From: Kitasatospora sp. MAA19
Lineage (GTDB): Bacteria > Actinomycetota > Actinomycetes > Streptomycetales > Streptomycetaceae
Assembly: GCF_029894125.1 (NCBI RefSeq)
Contig: NZ_JARXYZ010000035.1
Location: forward strand, 1 to 64,000
Reading direction: 5' to 3'
Length of the DNA stretch: 64,000 bases
The translations under genes were made by a program, and so were the position numbers. Under the pieces are notes generated by a model. The model worked only from the letters and a program-made list of their open reading frames with translations. It had not been told where the DNA came from and made no database searches. Every line of letters begins with the position of its first letter. The stretch's first letter is position 1. Shown here piece after piece: positions 52,679 to 61,450 of this stretch.

Positions 52679-53030
52679 CTACAGGTGCGGGCCGATCAGC
52701 AGCACGGTGAGTACCGCGCCGTCCTGGCCGCCGCGGTCGGTGTCGGCCGGGCCCCAGGTCCAGTAGAGGCGCCAGGCGCCGGCGCCCTGGCCGACGTAGG
52801 ACGTCCAGGCAGCCGTCCGCTCGTGGCCGGGCGGCGCCGCGGTTGCCGATCTCGCCGCGCATGCCTTCGCTGTCGGGGTGAGCACGGACGAGGTAGGCCG
52901 GGTGCTCGCCCGTCTGAAGCCTGCCGTTCCAGATGTCCAACCAACCATCCGCCCTGGGCTCCCGGGGCGCGCCGTGCGGGTACCTGCCCAGCAAGTGCAG
53001 CCGGCGGACAGGCAGGGGCCCGCGCCGGCT
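52679..53030 (-). pseudogene. Frameshifted copy of a small gene ending in GPHL
   Basis: One frame gives ADGWLDIWNGRLQTGEHPAY, LVRAHPDSEGMRGEIGNRGA. After a shift near 52835 another gives TAAWTSYVGQGAGAWRLYWT, then TDRGGQDGAVLTVLLIGPHL and a stop. The same C-terminus (YWAWGQVDADG, VVTVLMVGPHL) is found at 56912-57012. It is a degraded duplicate of an unknown accessory protein of about 105 residues. Confidence 0.55.
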
Positions 53031-53195
53031 AAGAGCGCGACGATGTCGCAAGCAGCCGCGATCCGCCTCTTGGTGACCGGCGGGTTGACCGACAGAGAAT
53101 CGATCATGCCCTTGTTGCCCGCCCTGACCGGCCTCGACGACTTCAACGGCGAGCCGGCCGACTTCGCCGGCTACTCGACGCGGGGTACCACTGCC

Positions 53196-53312
53196 CGGCT
53201 CTCCCCCTTCGTCCGTCACCACATCAACCTCGGCCGGCACTCCTTCCAGCTCCCCGACCTGCCCGGCGGCATGCGGCCCCTGCGTGCCCTGGACGCCGAC
53301 GACGTGGGGTGA
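53196..53312 (+). pseudogene. C-terminal remnant of a Tn3-family transposase
   Basis: The frame ends ARLSPFVRHHINLGRHSFQL, then PDLPGGMRPLRALDADD, the hallmark closing sequence of actinobacterial Tn3-family transposases. The preceding in-frame sequence from about 53043 (MSQAAAIRLLVTGGLTDRES) is unrelated to the enzyme, so this is a tail fused to other DNA. Confidence 0.75.
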
Positions 53313-53432
53313 TTCCACGGGGCACAGCTGGGCCGGATGGCGGAGACGCACACGGCGTGAGGGCGAACTGGAAGGGAACCTCCCCCTGAAGGAACTTTTC
53401 CGGCAACCCAGAACCAGGAGCGGAGACGAGCG

Positions 53433-53993
53433 ATGGCCACCATGATGGACGAGGCCCGAGCCGGTGTCTCACAACCAGCGAGTATCCGGCTGCCGGGCAT
53501 CGTGCTCGGTGTGGGGATGGGCGGCTTCCTCGACGGCATCCTGCTGCACCAACTGCTGCAGTGGCACCACATGCTCTCCAGCACCAACGAGGACCACATC
53601 GGCGTCAAGTACTACAACCCCCACACCGTCTCCGGCCTGGAGATGAACACCCTGTGGGACGGCATCTTCCACACCGTGTGCTGGCTGGCAGTCCTCCTCG
53701 GCCTCGCCATCCTGTACTCGCGGGTCACCCACAACCGGCTGCGGGTATGGACCTCCCGGGTGCTGTGGGGCTGGATGCTCGTCGGCTGGGGCCTGTTCAA
53801 CCTCGTCGAAGGCGTCCTGGACCATCACATCCTCGGCATCCACCACGTCTACGCCGGAGACGGCCAGGTCTGGTGGGACATCGGCTTCCTCGTCCTGGGC
53901 GCCCTGCTGGTCGCCGGCGGCTACCTGCTCCAGCGCAGCGGCCAGCCCTTCGACCCCAACGCCCCCACCACGCGCGAGGGCCGACGAGCCTGA
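53433..53993 (+). CDS. DUF2243 four-helix membrane protein
   Basis: 186 residues, four membrane helices: LPGIVLGVGMGGFLDGILLH, FHTVCWLAVLLGLAILYSRV, LWGWMLVGWGLFNLVEGVLD and IGFLVLGALLVAGGYLL. Conserved His residues (HQLLQWHHMLS, DHHILGIHHVY) suit metal or haem-copper chemistry. DUF2243 genes usually precede ctaG-like genes, as here, where the next ATG overlaps this stop by one base (TGATG). Confidence 0.85.
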   Translation: MATMMDEARAGVSQPASIRLPGIVLGVGMGGFLDGILLHQLLQWHHMLSSTNEDHIGVKYYNPHTVSGLEMNTLWDGIFHTVCWLAVLLGLAILYSRVTHNRLRVWTSRVLWGWMLVGWGLFNLVEGVLDHHILGIHHVYAGDGQVWWDIGFLVLGALLVAGGYLLQRSGQPFDPNAPTTREGRRA

Positions 53994-54850
53994 TGGACCA
54001 CGACATGCCCGCACACGGGCACGACGCGGGCAGCGGCCTCCTGGAGTGGCTGCTGCCCGTCTTCGCCCTGCTGGCCGCCGCCGGCGCCTACATGCTGCTC
54101 GCTCACCGGGCACGCCGCCGCAACCCGGTTTTGGGCTGGAGCCGATGGCGGACCGCATGGTGCCTGACCGGTATCGCCCTACTTGGCGCCGCGCTGCTGC
54201 CGCCCGTGGCCCCCTTCGCACACCAAGACTTCCGCGGGCACATGACCCAACACATGCTCATCGGCATGTACGCGCCGCTCGCGCTCGTCCTGGCCGCCCC
54301 CGTCACCCTCCTCCTGCGCACCCTGCCCACGGCCCGGGGACGGTGGCTGACCACCGTGCTGCACAGCCCGCCTGCCCGCGTGACCGCCCATCCGGTGGTC
54401 GCGCTGGCACTGTCCGCGGGCAGCCTCGCGGTCCTCTACTTCACCCCCCTCTACAACGCGACCACGAACAGCCACACCGCACACTGGCTGATGCACGCGC
54501 ACTTCCTGCTGTCCGGATGCTTGTTCGCCTACGTCATCGCCGGCCCCGACCCCGCCCCCACACGGCCGGGCGTACGCGCCCGGCTGGTCTACCTCGGCAT
54601 CGCGATCGCCGCTCACGCCGTCATCTCCCAGCTGATGTACGGCGGCTTCTGGGTCAACATCCACGCCCCCATCGACCAGGTCCAGGCAGGCGCCGAGATC
54701 ATGTACTACGGCGGCGACATCGCCGAACTACTGCTGGCAGCCGCTCTGGTCGCTACCTGGCGCCCCGACCACCGGCGTGCGGCCCCCTTGAAGCCGCCAC
54801 TTCCGGGAAGTGGCGGCACCCGACTGACACCGCCCAGCACTAGCCGGTGA
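53993..54850 (+). CDS. CtaG-family cytochrome oxidase assembly-type membrane protein
   Basis: 285 residues of the caa3_CtaG family: about seven membrane helices, an N-terminal His-rich MDHDMPAHGHDAGS, and conserved HMTQHMLIGMYAPLALVLAA, HWLMHAHFLLSGCLFAYVIA and YYGGDIAELLLAAAL. CtaG proteins act in copper delivery to haem-copper oxidases. With only DUF2243 beside it, and no oxidase genes, this accessory pair may serve copper handling. ATG at 53993, coupled to the gene before. Confidence 0.85.
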   Translation: MDHDMPAHGHDAGSGLLEWLLPVFALLAAAGAYMLLAHRARRRNPVLGWSRWRTAWCLTGIALLGAALLPPVAPFAHQDFRGHMTQHMLIGMYAPLALVLAAPVTLLLRTLPTARGRWLTTVLHSPPARVTAHPVVALALSAGSLAVLYFTPLYNATTNSHTAHWLMHAHFLLSGCLFAYVIAGPDPAPTRPGVRARLVYLGIAIAAHAVISQLMYGGFWVNIHAPIDQVQAGAEIMYYGGDIAELLLAAALVATWRPDHRRAAPLKPPLPGSGGTRLTPPSTSR

Positions 54851-54868
54851 CTTCGCGGGTGGGGTTTC

Positions 54869-55174
54869 AGGTCTCCAGCCAGCGGTGTCGGGTTTCGTCG
54901 ATGTCGAGGAGTTCGAGCAGGTGTGCTTGGACTCCTCGGCTGATCAGGATGGCTGGTGGCGGTGCCGGGGCGGAGCATGCGGCTGTCGAGGGGCCTCGGG
55001 GGTGGTGCGGAGGACCAGGCGGTGGCGGTAGGTGGCGATGACTTCGGCGACGGCGGTGAGGTCGCCGATCGGGGAGGCGTCGAGGGCGGCGGCCAGGGCC
55101 TGCTCGAAGGCGTCGCGGTCACCGGGCAGGCCGTACCTGCTGAGAGTGGTGCGTGACTTCCCTCCCTGAGCCAT
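54869..55174 (-). pseudogene. Small accessory gene, frameshifted
   Basis: ATG at 55174: MAQGGKSRTTLSRYGLPGDR, DAFEQALAAALDASPIGDLT, EVIATYRHRLVLRTTPE. The original C-terminus appears one frame over as LISRGVQAHLLELLDIDETR, then HRWLET and a stop at 54869; in the first frame translation would stop at 54944. One indel near 54970 explains both. Related in plan to small DUF6247-like proteins, but I am not sure. Confidence 0.45.
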
Positions 55175-55637
55175 CCCCGCGCGTGCGGGGCCGACCACAC
55201 GAGCTGCCGTCATCGGGGCCGGCGTTCGGAGCCATCCCCTCTCGGGTTCGCCACGACCTCGCTGCCGGGCGCCGGCACCTGGCCGAGGCCGAGATGCAGC
55301 AGGCCGCGCGCTCCCGCCGTCGCAGGGACGCGGCATAGACCCGCCCCTTTCCGCCCGGGCGCCCGACAGGGCGGGAACGAGGCGCAGGCGGCCGGGCCCC
55401 GGGGAACGAGGGGGGAACGTTCCGCGGGCCCGGCCGGTGGGAGGCCAGCAGCGCCGGGGTCACGGCGCGACTGCTCTGCTCAGCGGCCCGGTGGTGCTGT
55501 GGCGGGGCCGCCGTGCCGGGAATGCTAGACCCGCACATCGGCGGCGACCAGGGCTTTGACCTGTGTTTCCTCGGACACGAACATGCCATCCACAACGGCG
55601 GTGCAGGTACCGGAGGCTGGTGTCCGCCCGCTGACGG
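55175..55637. other. Stretch without a supported gene
   Basis: About 460 bases. A minus-strand frame ending DGMFVSEETQVKALVAADVR at 55525 could be a remnant; nothing else stands out. Confidence 0.35.
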
Positions 55638-55850
55638 TCAGCGAGCGTTCCGCCACGCCCGAACGGCTTCGTCCAGGCGCTCGGCGCCCGCCCAGCGGGC
55701 CGGGTGGGGCATCCGCCCGCCGGTCTCGCCGTCCATCACGTACTCCAGGGAGCGGGCCAGTCCGGCCGGGTCGGAGGCGCAGGGCACGTCCAGGTCGAGC
55801 TGCCGGGCCAGGCCTGACCAACGGCGAGTCGTCAGGGCCGGCGGTCGTCA
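55638..55850 (-). pseudogene. Small gene with a frameshift near its start
   Basis: A GTG overlapping the stop of the 143-aa gene (GTGA) gives MTTAGPDDSPLV. The convincing remainder is one frame over: LARQLDLDVPCASDPAGLAR, SLEYVMDGETGGRMPHPARW, EAVRAWRNAR and a stop at 55638. One indel near 55815 would give a product of about 70 residues, third in a tight three-gene operon. Confidence 0.5.
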
Positions 55851-56279
55851 CCTCCCCTGGGCCAGCGTGGCCGCGCGCAGCTGGGCGAGCAGGGGCAGTA
55901 CATCCGCTTCGGTGCCGTCGCCGGTGAACGCCAGGATCCCGCTGATCAGTACATGGCACAGGTCCTCGGCTGTGCGGGGACCGGGGCTGGCGGCCCACCG
56001 GGCGAGGGTCTGTACCCACACCTTGGTCATGCGGGTGCCGACCTCGCCGCACAGCCGCTCGACGGCGGCCTCCACCTCCGCGGGCGAGGAACCCTCGTGC
56101 ACGCCGGCGGCGACGCCGAGGAGGGTCTGCATCGTGGTCTCGGCGAAGGCCGCGATCGCCTCCGGAAGGGGCCGCTCGCCGGGCCCGGTGACCGCCAGGG
56201 CCTCCAGCGCGGCCGCATCGCCGGTCCAGGCGGCCTCGACGGCGGCCAGGACCCTCAGCGTCTCGTCGGCGGCGGTCAT
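55848..56279 (-). CDS. Helical hypothetical protein (143 aa)
   Basis: MTAADETLRVLAAVEAAWTG, AEVEAAVERLCGEVGTRMTK, AEDLCHVLISGILAFTGDGT. All-alpha and acidic. It starts 3 bases after the stop of the 157-aa gene and ends overlapping the start of the next, so it is the middle gene of an operon. Unknown function. Confidence 0.65.
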   Translation of the reverse strand: MTAADETLRVLAAVEAAWTGDAAALEALAVTGPGERPLPEAIAAFAETTMQTLLGVAAGVHEGSSPAEVEAAVERLCGEVGTRMTKVWVQTLARWAASPGPRTAEDLCHVLISGILAFTGDGTEADVLPLLAQLRAATLAQGR

Positions 56280-56282
56280 GTC

Positions 56283-56756
56283 CTAGCCCTCCTCGTCGAT
56301 CCCGAGCGCCCGCGCCGCTCCGTGCAGCACCCGGGCACGGTGGGCGGCGCCGGCGGCCGCGCGCACCGTCCGCGCCCGGGCGCCGGCATCGGCCAGGTGC
56401 GCGGCGAGCACCTCCCGCGCCGCAGCCTGCACATCGCGGAACCCGGAGCGGTCGAGGGCGAGCAGCGCCTCGCGCTGCTCGCCGCCGAGTCCCGGCGGCG
56501 CCGGGCAGACCCGCACCGCGATCCGGGCCCCCGCGTCGAGCAGTCCCGCCAGGCCGTCCAACGGCGCCTCGGCCACCCGGGACCCGGTCAGTCCGGCCGA
56601 GTCCGCGCAGCCCGCGAGCACGGCCGCCAACAGCACCACCACCTGCTCCTGCTGCTCCCGCCCGGCCAGCGGCTGACGCAGCACCAGCTGGTCGGCCGCG
56701 CTCAGACAGTGCTCCCACGTCGTGCGCGGGATGGCCGCGCCAGTATTCGCACTCAC
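56283..56756 (-). CDS. Helical hypothetical protein (157 aa)
   Basis: A GTG at 56756 starts SANTGAAIPRTTWEHCLSAA. The body is helical (QEQVVVLLAAVLAGCADSAG, ALLALDRSGFRDVQAAAREV). First gene of the small operon at 55638-56756. A truncated relative lies at 8975-9246, so the family is mobile within this DNA. Unknown function. Confidence 0.65.
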   Translation of the reverse strand: MSANTGAAIPRTTWEHCLSAADQLVLRQPLAGREQQEQVVVLLAAVLAGCADSAGLTGSRVAEAPLDGLAGLLDAGARIAVRVCPAPPGLGGEQREALLALDRSGFRDVQAAAREVLAAHLADAGARARTVRAAAGAAHRARVLHGAARALGIDEEG

Positions 56757-56911
56757 CCACGGCACGCTACCGCCGCGCACGGGCGCGGGGAACGGCCCCC
56801 GACGGCCGGCCGGACCCGCAGCCTGCCCGGGTGCCGGCCCGCACACGCCCGCGCCCGGCCCGTCACGGCAGCGTCCGGTGCGGACCGATCACGGCCAGCC
56901 GGTCGGCACGC

Positions 56912-57012
56912 CTACAGGTGCGGACCGACCATCAGCACGGTGACCACTCCGCCACCCTGGCCGTCGTGCTCCTGGTGGCCGTCGGCGTCGACCTGGCCCC
57001 AGGCCCAGTAGC
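56912..57012 (-). pseudogene. C-terminal fragment of the GPHL-ending gene
   Basis: Minus strand: CYWAWGQVDADGHQEHDGQG, then VVTVLMVGPHL and stop, homologous to the end of 52679-53030. It is cut at about 57010 by a plus-strand HA-domain fragment. Confidence 0.55.
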
Positions 57013-57130
57013 AGCGAACTGGCGCGACACCGGATCGACACGCTGGAGCAGCTCGGCATGATCTGGTCCGTCTCGGACGTGTGGTTCGAGGCCGGCCTCG
57101 ACTGGGCGCGGGTCTGGCCGGTGGGCGCAC
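57004..57130 (+). pseudogene. HA-domain helicase fragment
   Basis: Encodes RIDTLEQLGMIWSVSDVWFE, then AGLDWARVW, the start of a helicase-associated repeat (compare LDALGMIWSKLANAWERGYA at 37807-40131). No start or downstream continuation. Confidence 0.55.
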
Positions 57131-57318
57131 CTTGGGTCGACGAGGACCTGGCCGTTGAGGGCCTGGGAAGGAGTCTGTCCGCATCCGTGCTGAGGTCATG
57201 GTCAGGGCGCTGGGGGTCATCATGGTGGAGGTTCGTTGCCACGGCGGGTTCGTGTGCTGGCGGGTGAGGGGCGCTCCCGCGGCCGGGGGCTGCGGGAGCG
57301 CCGACGCACTGCCGGGTG

Positions 57319-58875
57319 TCAGGTGAGGGCGGCCCAGTTCTGGGTGTTGGCGTTACCGGCCGGGTTGGCGGTGACGGCGGCGCCGATGGTGACGGAGGCG
57401 CTGTCGAGGGAGTATCCGGTCGCCGGGTTGGTGATCGTGTAGGTGCCGCTGCCGTTCTGGGTGACCTGCCAGTCCTGCCACGGGTTGGAGGAGTTGACGG
57501 CCCGCAGGGTCGCCTGGGCGCCGGCGGTGGTGGGCGCGGTCAGCACGAGGGCGTCCGGGCAGCCGTCGATGAGCTTCACGGTGCCGTTCGGGTATGCCCT
57601 CAGCGTCCACCGCTGCTTGGCGCGCGTGGAGTCGTAGGTGGTGAGGATGGCGGGGGAGCTGCCGGAGGCGCCGCACTGGTCGGCACGTTCCAGGGCCAGG
57701 CCGCCGCCGTTGGTGAGGACGTGAGTTCGGCCGTCACTCACGATCGTGGGGCCGTAGTTGATGGCGTGGGCGGCCAGGTAGGTGAGCGCGCTTCCGGTGG
57801 TGGAGAGCGGGGGGTTGGCAGCGGGCCGACCGGCCTTGAAGTAGTCCGCGAAGGTGGACTGGGTGTGCGCGGTCATCAGCGCGATGGTGCCGTTCCAGCC
57901 GCCGTCGACGTTCTTCCACAGGTCGAGCAGCGAACCGTCCACGTTGCCCTGGACCTGGTCCCCGGTGTGCCAGCCGGTGGTGTAGGTGAAGGCGTAGCTG
58001 CCGCCGTCGGGCCAGACGTAGCGGTAGTCGCCGAGGAGGTAGGCGGCGGTGGAGTCGGCGAAGCCTTCCACCCAGGCGCAGCTGCCGGAGCTGGCCTTGT
58101 CGATGTAGTGCGGGTTGCAGTTGGCGACGTTCGGCCACCATCCGTTGTACAGACGCTGCATGAGGAAGTGGCCGGCCTCGTGGAGCACGGTGTGCTCGGA
58201 GTCGGGGTCGGCGGCGGAGAGGTGCACGGTGTTGGCCAGGTCGTAGTACGGGCCGTCGACCGAGTTGGCGGTCCACTGGATGTTGAGTTCGGTGCAGGCG
58301 TTGCTGTTCGCCTCGTGGGAGGACCAGCAGTCGCTGGTGAGGTTGTTGCGGTTCCACCACAGGAGGTTGACGGTGTCGAAGGCGTGCCAGGCCCGGGCGG
58401 TGCCGGCGGACGGCTTGAGCGTGCCGAGGGAGGTACTGGCGGCGACATTGGTCAAGGTCGGCGAGTTCACGGTGTACAGGGTGCCGTTGCCGTCACTGAC
58501 CTTCCACAGCCTGGTGCTCTCGGTGCTGAACCGCACCCACATGCTGCTCATCGAGGTGGTGGAGGTGGGCGTGTAGCAGAGGTTGAAGCCGCCGTCGTCG
58601 ACGCCGGTGTACTGGTAGTCGGCGGTGAGCTGGCGCGGGGTGTCGGTGGACTTCTCCATGCCCCACAGCTGGACGTTCGCGTTGCGGACCGGCTTGGTCA
58701 GCGTGGGCTTGCCCGTGCCGGCTTCGGCCGACTGGTAGTCGTACTGGAGCTTGCCGCTCAGGCAGATGGGGGACACCGCCGCGGCGCTGGACGCCGTCAG
58801 CGGAACGGCGGCGGCGGCGAGCAGGGCTGCGCCCAGGACGGCGAAGCCGCGGGGCAGCCGGATTCCGATGGCCAC
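57319..58875 (-). CDS. Secreted zinc-metallopeptidase-like protein with C-terminal lectin-type domain
   Basis: 518 residues. Signal: GFAVLGAALLAAAAVPLTAS, then A. A beta-rich domain follows (about 35-150: GKPTLTKPVRNANVQLWGME). The peptidase-like centre has HTVLHEAGHFLMQRLYN (HExxH zinc motif) and VEGFADSTAAYLLGD downstream, where the third ligand is expected. From about residue 390 a trefoil/ricin-B-like region carries LTTYDSTRAKQRWTLRAYPN and WQDWQVTQNGSGTYTITNPA. I start at the GTG at 58875, with AGAGGAAACC upstream. Likely an extracellular protease or mucinase-type enzyme; substrate unknown. Confidence 0.8.
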   Translation of the reverse strand: MAIGIRLPRGFAVLGAALLAAAAVPLTASSAAAVSPICLSGKLQYDYQSAEAGTGKPTLTKPVRNANVQLWGMEKSTDTPRQLTADYQYTGVDDGGFNLCYTPTSTTSMSSMWVRFSTESTRLWKVSDGNGTLYTVNSPTLTNVAASTSLGTLKPSAGTARAWHAFDTVNLLWWNRNNLTSDCWSSHEANSNACTELNIQWTANSVDGPYYDLANTVHLSAADPDSEHTVLHEAGHFLMQRLYNGWWPNVANCNPHYIDKASSGSCAWVEGFADSTAAYLLGDYRYVWPDGGSYAFTYTTGWHTGDQVQGNVDGSLLDLWKNVDGGWNGTIALMTAHTQSTFADYFKAGRPAANPPLSTTGSALTYLAAHAINYGPTIVSDGRTHVLTNGGGLALERADQCGASGSSPAILTTYDSTRAKQRWTLRAYPNGTVKLIDGCPDALVLTAPTTAGAQATLRAVNSSNPWQDWQVTQNGSGTYTITNPATGYSLDSASVTIGAAVTANPAGNANTQNWAALT

Positions 58876-59465
58876 AGGTTTCCTCTCGTAGGAACACGCT
58901 CGCAGGGGAGGCCGAGGGCCACCGTTCACCGGCGACCTGGCCGGCAACCAGAATCAGTGCGGAGCGCCCGACGGGGTAAGAGCGCTCGGAAGCACGTACA
59001 CAAGCCGGTAGTCCGACAGAATCACTGCGGTTGCGAACTGTTCGCCACACGCCCTTGCCACCGTCTCCGCGCCCTGTACGGAACGCGACGACTCGTCCCG
59101 CGCAGGCGGCTGCTCATGGTGTGCGTTGGCCAGGGAAGAGGAGTGACCCGGCGAGGCGAGCGATGTGGGCCTCGACGATCGCGGAGCAGCGGTCATCGGC
59201 GAGCTCCCCGCCGTACGACAGAGGCCAGCTGTCCTGTCGCAGTGCATCTGGCGGGTAGCGGACCGGCGACCTGGAGGACCGCCATATCGCCTGAGAACGC
59301 CGACGCTTGGCGTTCTCAAACGACATGGCTTTCACGGAGGACGCGTTCGCGGCAGGGACAGAAGCCGCCGGCAGAGGACGTGCTGCGTGTCGAGAACGCC
59401 CAGGCTTCCTCGCGCGCTGTTTTACTCACGTGCGCAACTCCCTGACGAAGGTTCACACTGCGGGC
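58876..59465. other. Intergenic region between divergent genes
   Basis: About 590 bases upstream of both the metallopeptidase and the deacetylase genes. I see no supported gene; the plus-strand frame from 59307 is open but starts poorly. Confidence 0.45.
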
Positions 59466-60365
59466 ATGGATGGACATGCCTTCGAGCCTGCGGCCGCTGT
59501 GTCCTCGGTTCAGTCGAGTGAGCTGCTGGGGTTCCCTCCTGATGCCCGGGTGCTCATCGTCAACTGCGACGACCTCGGGATGTCTCCCGCCATCAACGCC
59601 GCGGTGGTCGACTCGATCGAGGCGGGAATTGCCACATCGTGCAGCCTGATGGTGCCATGCCCCTCGGCGCCCGACGCCATGCGGCTTCTCCGTCAACGGC
59701 CGGAGATCCCGTTCGGGATCCATCTCACGTTGGTCTGCGAGACGACCCAGCACCGGTGGGGGCCGCTGGCCCCGAAGGCCAAGGTGCCCTCGTTGCTCGA
59801 CGATGCGGGCGAACTGTTCATGCCCACACCCGCCGGGCGGTCCGAACTCCTCGTCCGGGCCCGGCTCGATGAGGTCGAGCTTGAGCTCCGCGCGCAGGTC
59901 AACGCCGTGGCCGACGCGGGACTCACGCCGACCCACCTGGATTTCCACTGTCTGGCAGACGGCGGCAGCGATGACATCCTCGACCTGACCGTGGCGCTGG
60001 CCGCGGAGTACGGCCTGGCTGTGCGGGTCTGGCTCGCGCCCGGGCGCCGGAGGATGCGGCAACGGGGCCTTCCGGTCATCGACAACGACTTCCTGGACAG
60101 CTTCTCCCTCGACATCGACGGCAAGGCGGCCCACTACGCCCAGTTGCTGAGCGACCTGCCGCCCGGTCTCAACGAGTGGGCGGTGCATCCCAGTCTCGGC
60201 GGCGAGGAATCGCAGGCGGTTGACACTGGCTGGCGCGTGCGCTGCAGCGACTACGAGTTCCTCACCTCGCCACAGGCCCGCGAACTCCTCCAGCAGGAGG
60301 GCATCGTCGTGATCGACTACAGAACCGTCCAGCACGCCTGGTCGCGGATCAGCGCAACCGAATAG
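59466..60365 (+). CDS. ChbG/HpnK-family carbohydrate deacetylase
   Basis: A 299-residue YdjC/ChbG-fold protein: LIVNCDDLGMSPAINAAVVD with the metal-binding DD, SIEAGIATSCSLMVPCPSAP, PFGIHLTLVCE (metal His), THLDFHCLAD (His pair), AVHPSLGGEE and RCSDYEFL. Family members deacetylate chitooligosaccharides or hopanoid glucosamines. ATG at 59466; GAAGG is somewhat far upstream, and the frame extends to 59307 without a better site. Substrate unknown. Confidence 0.85.
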   Translation: MDGHAFEPAAAVSSVQSSELLGFPPDARVLIVNCDDLGMSPAINAAVVDSIEAGIATSCSLMVPCPSAPDAMRLLRQRPEIPFGIHLTLVCETTQHRWGPLAPKAKVPSLLDDAGELFMPTPAGRSELLVRARLDEVELELRAQVNAVADAGLTPTHLDFHCLADGGSDDILDLTVALAAEYGLAVRVWLAPGRRRMRQRGLPVIDNDFLDSFSLDIDGKAAHYAQLLSDLPPGLNEWAVHPSLGGEESQAVDTGWRVRCSDYEFLTSPQARELLQQEGIVVIDYRTVQHAWSRISATE

Positions 60366-60394
60366 ATCGGCAGCGCGCCTCCCGGAGCCGAGAC

Positions 60395-60645
60395 GAGAAT
60401 CCGCCAACACGGATGAGACCGATTGAGAACCAGCCAACCGGGGTGCGACAGGACAAGATCAAACCCCACGTACGGGGTAACCGTCGCGGCTCAGCACGCG
60501 ACGCAATGAGAATCCGCCAGCACGAACGAGAAGCAGTGAGAATCCGACAGGCGCAGTGCGACAGGACACCAGCGCCCGCCCCCACAGCGCCAACCGGAAA
60601 GCTCACCCGCCAACTCCAGCACTCATCCGCCAACTGAAACGCTCA
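60395..60645. repeat. Cluster of GAGAATCCGCCA-type repeats
   Basis: At least six spaced copies of a short motif: GAGAATCCGCCAACAC (60395), GAGAACCAGCCAACCG (60425), GAGAATCCGCCAGCAC (60508), GAGAATCCGACAGGCG (60538), CACCCGCCAACT (60604) and CATCCGCCAACT (60624), plus two copies of GTGCGACAGGACA (60444 and 60557). They lie between the deacetylase stop and the 3' end of tpg, in non-coding DNA. Iterons of an origin or binding sites of a DNA-binding protein are likely; Tpg and the HTH proteins in this window are candidates. Confidence 0.65.
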
Positions 60646-60684
60646 GCCACATTTCGGCGACACGGGGCCGCCGGAGAGGTGGTC

Positions 60685-61224
60685 CTACAGCTCCAGGTCC
60701 ATCCAGGCGATGTCGTTCAGCTCGACGTCCAGGCCCCGGGCGCGGCCGCCCTGTCGGAAGTAGTGCTCGCCAAGGGCCTCGGCGAGGATCTTCTCCTGCT
60801 CGGCCTGGCTGGCTCCGGCGTCACGAGCGGCGTAGAGGCACTGGGCGACCTCGCCGGGCATCTTCTGCATGATTGGGCGCCGGCGGGGGTCGTCGGTGGA
60901 GCCGGCCGCCGCGCTGTAGCCGAACGAGGCCTGCATGTGCAGGGTGAAGCCGTTCTTCTCGGCGTCGCGGCGCACCCGCGCCCGCACCCGCGGCTGCCAG
61001 GCGGCACGGACCTTGGTCTCGATGGCCTTGGCGGCGGCCGGCTTCGGGGTGCCCTGGCCCTTGAGCCAGCGTTGCACGATGCGCTGGCTGACACCGAGGT
61101 CGGCGGCGAGCTGCTTGGTAGAGCCCTTGGCGCCCTTGAGCAGGAAGCGCATCCGGGCGACGGTGGACTGCGGGATCGGGCGGGTGCGCTCAGCGCGCTC
61201 CAGGCCCTCGTCGATCTCCCCCAC
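60685..61224 (-). CDS. tpg: Telomere terminal protein Tpg
   Basis: 179 residues, the length of Streptomyces Tpg (about 184), which caps linear replicon 5' ends and primes end patching. The features match: RMRFLLKGAKGSTKQLAADL then GVSQRIVQRWLKGQG (HTH), the basic region AWQPRVRARVRRDAEKNG, then ASFGYSAAAGSTDDPRRRPI, CLYAARDAGASQAEQEKILA and the ending LDVELNDIAWMDLEL. GTG start at 61224, SD distant (AAGGA). In other replicons tpg follows tap; here the upstream gene is an unrelated 178-aa protein, and a repeat cluster lies downstream. Confidence 0.9.
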   Translation of the reverse strand: MGEIDEGLERAERTRPIPQSTVARMRFLLKGAKGSTKQLAADLGVSQRIVQRWLKGQGTPKPAAAKAIETKVRAAWQPRVRARVRRDAEKNGFTLHMQASFGYSAAAGSTDDPRRRPIMQKMPGEVAQCLYAARDAGASQAEQEKILAEALGEHYFRQGGRARGLDVELNDIAWMDLEL

Positions 61225-61450
61225 GGGGCATCAGGTCCTTGCTGCCGTCCCGGCCGGGACGGCGTCGCGTGGTGGGCGGCCCGCCGGCCGGATGCCGGCG
61301 GGCCGCGCGGAGAAGTCGGCTACTCGTCGGCGGACACCAGGCCGTGTAGGTTCCGACCACCACCGTCATCTCGCACTGCGCTGACCTGCTGCTCTTGCTC
61401 GTGTCTCATGCCCTGTCCCACGGGAGCCGTCTCAGGTCGATGACATTTCC

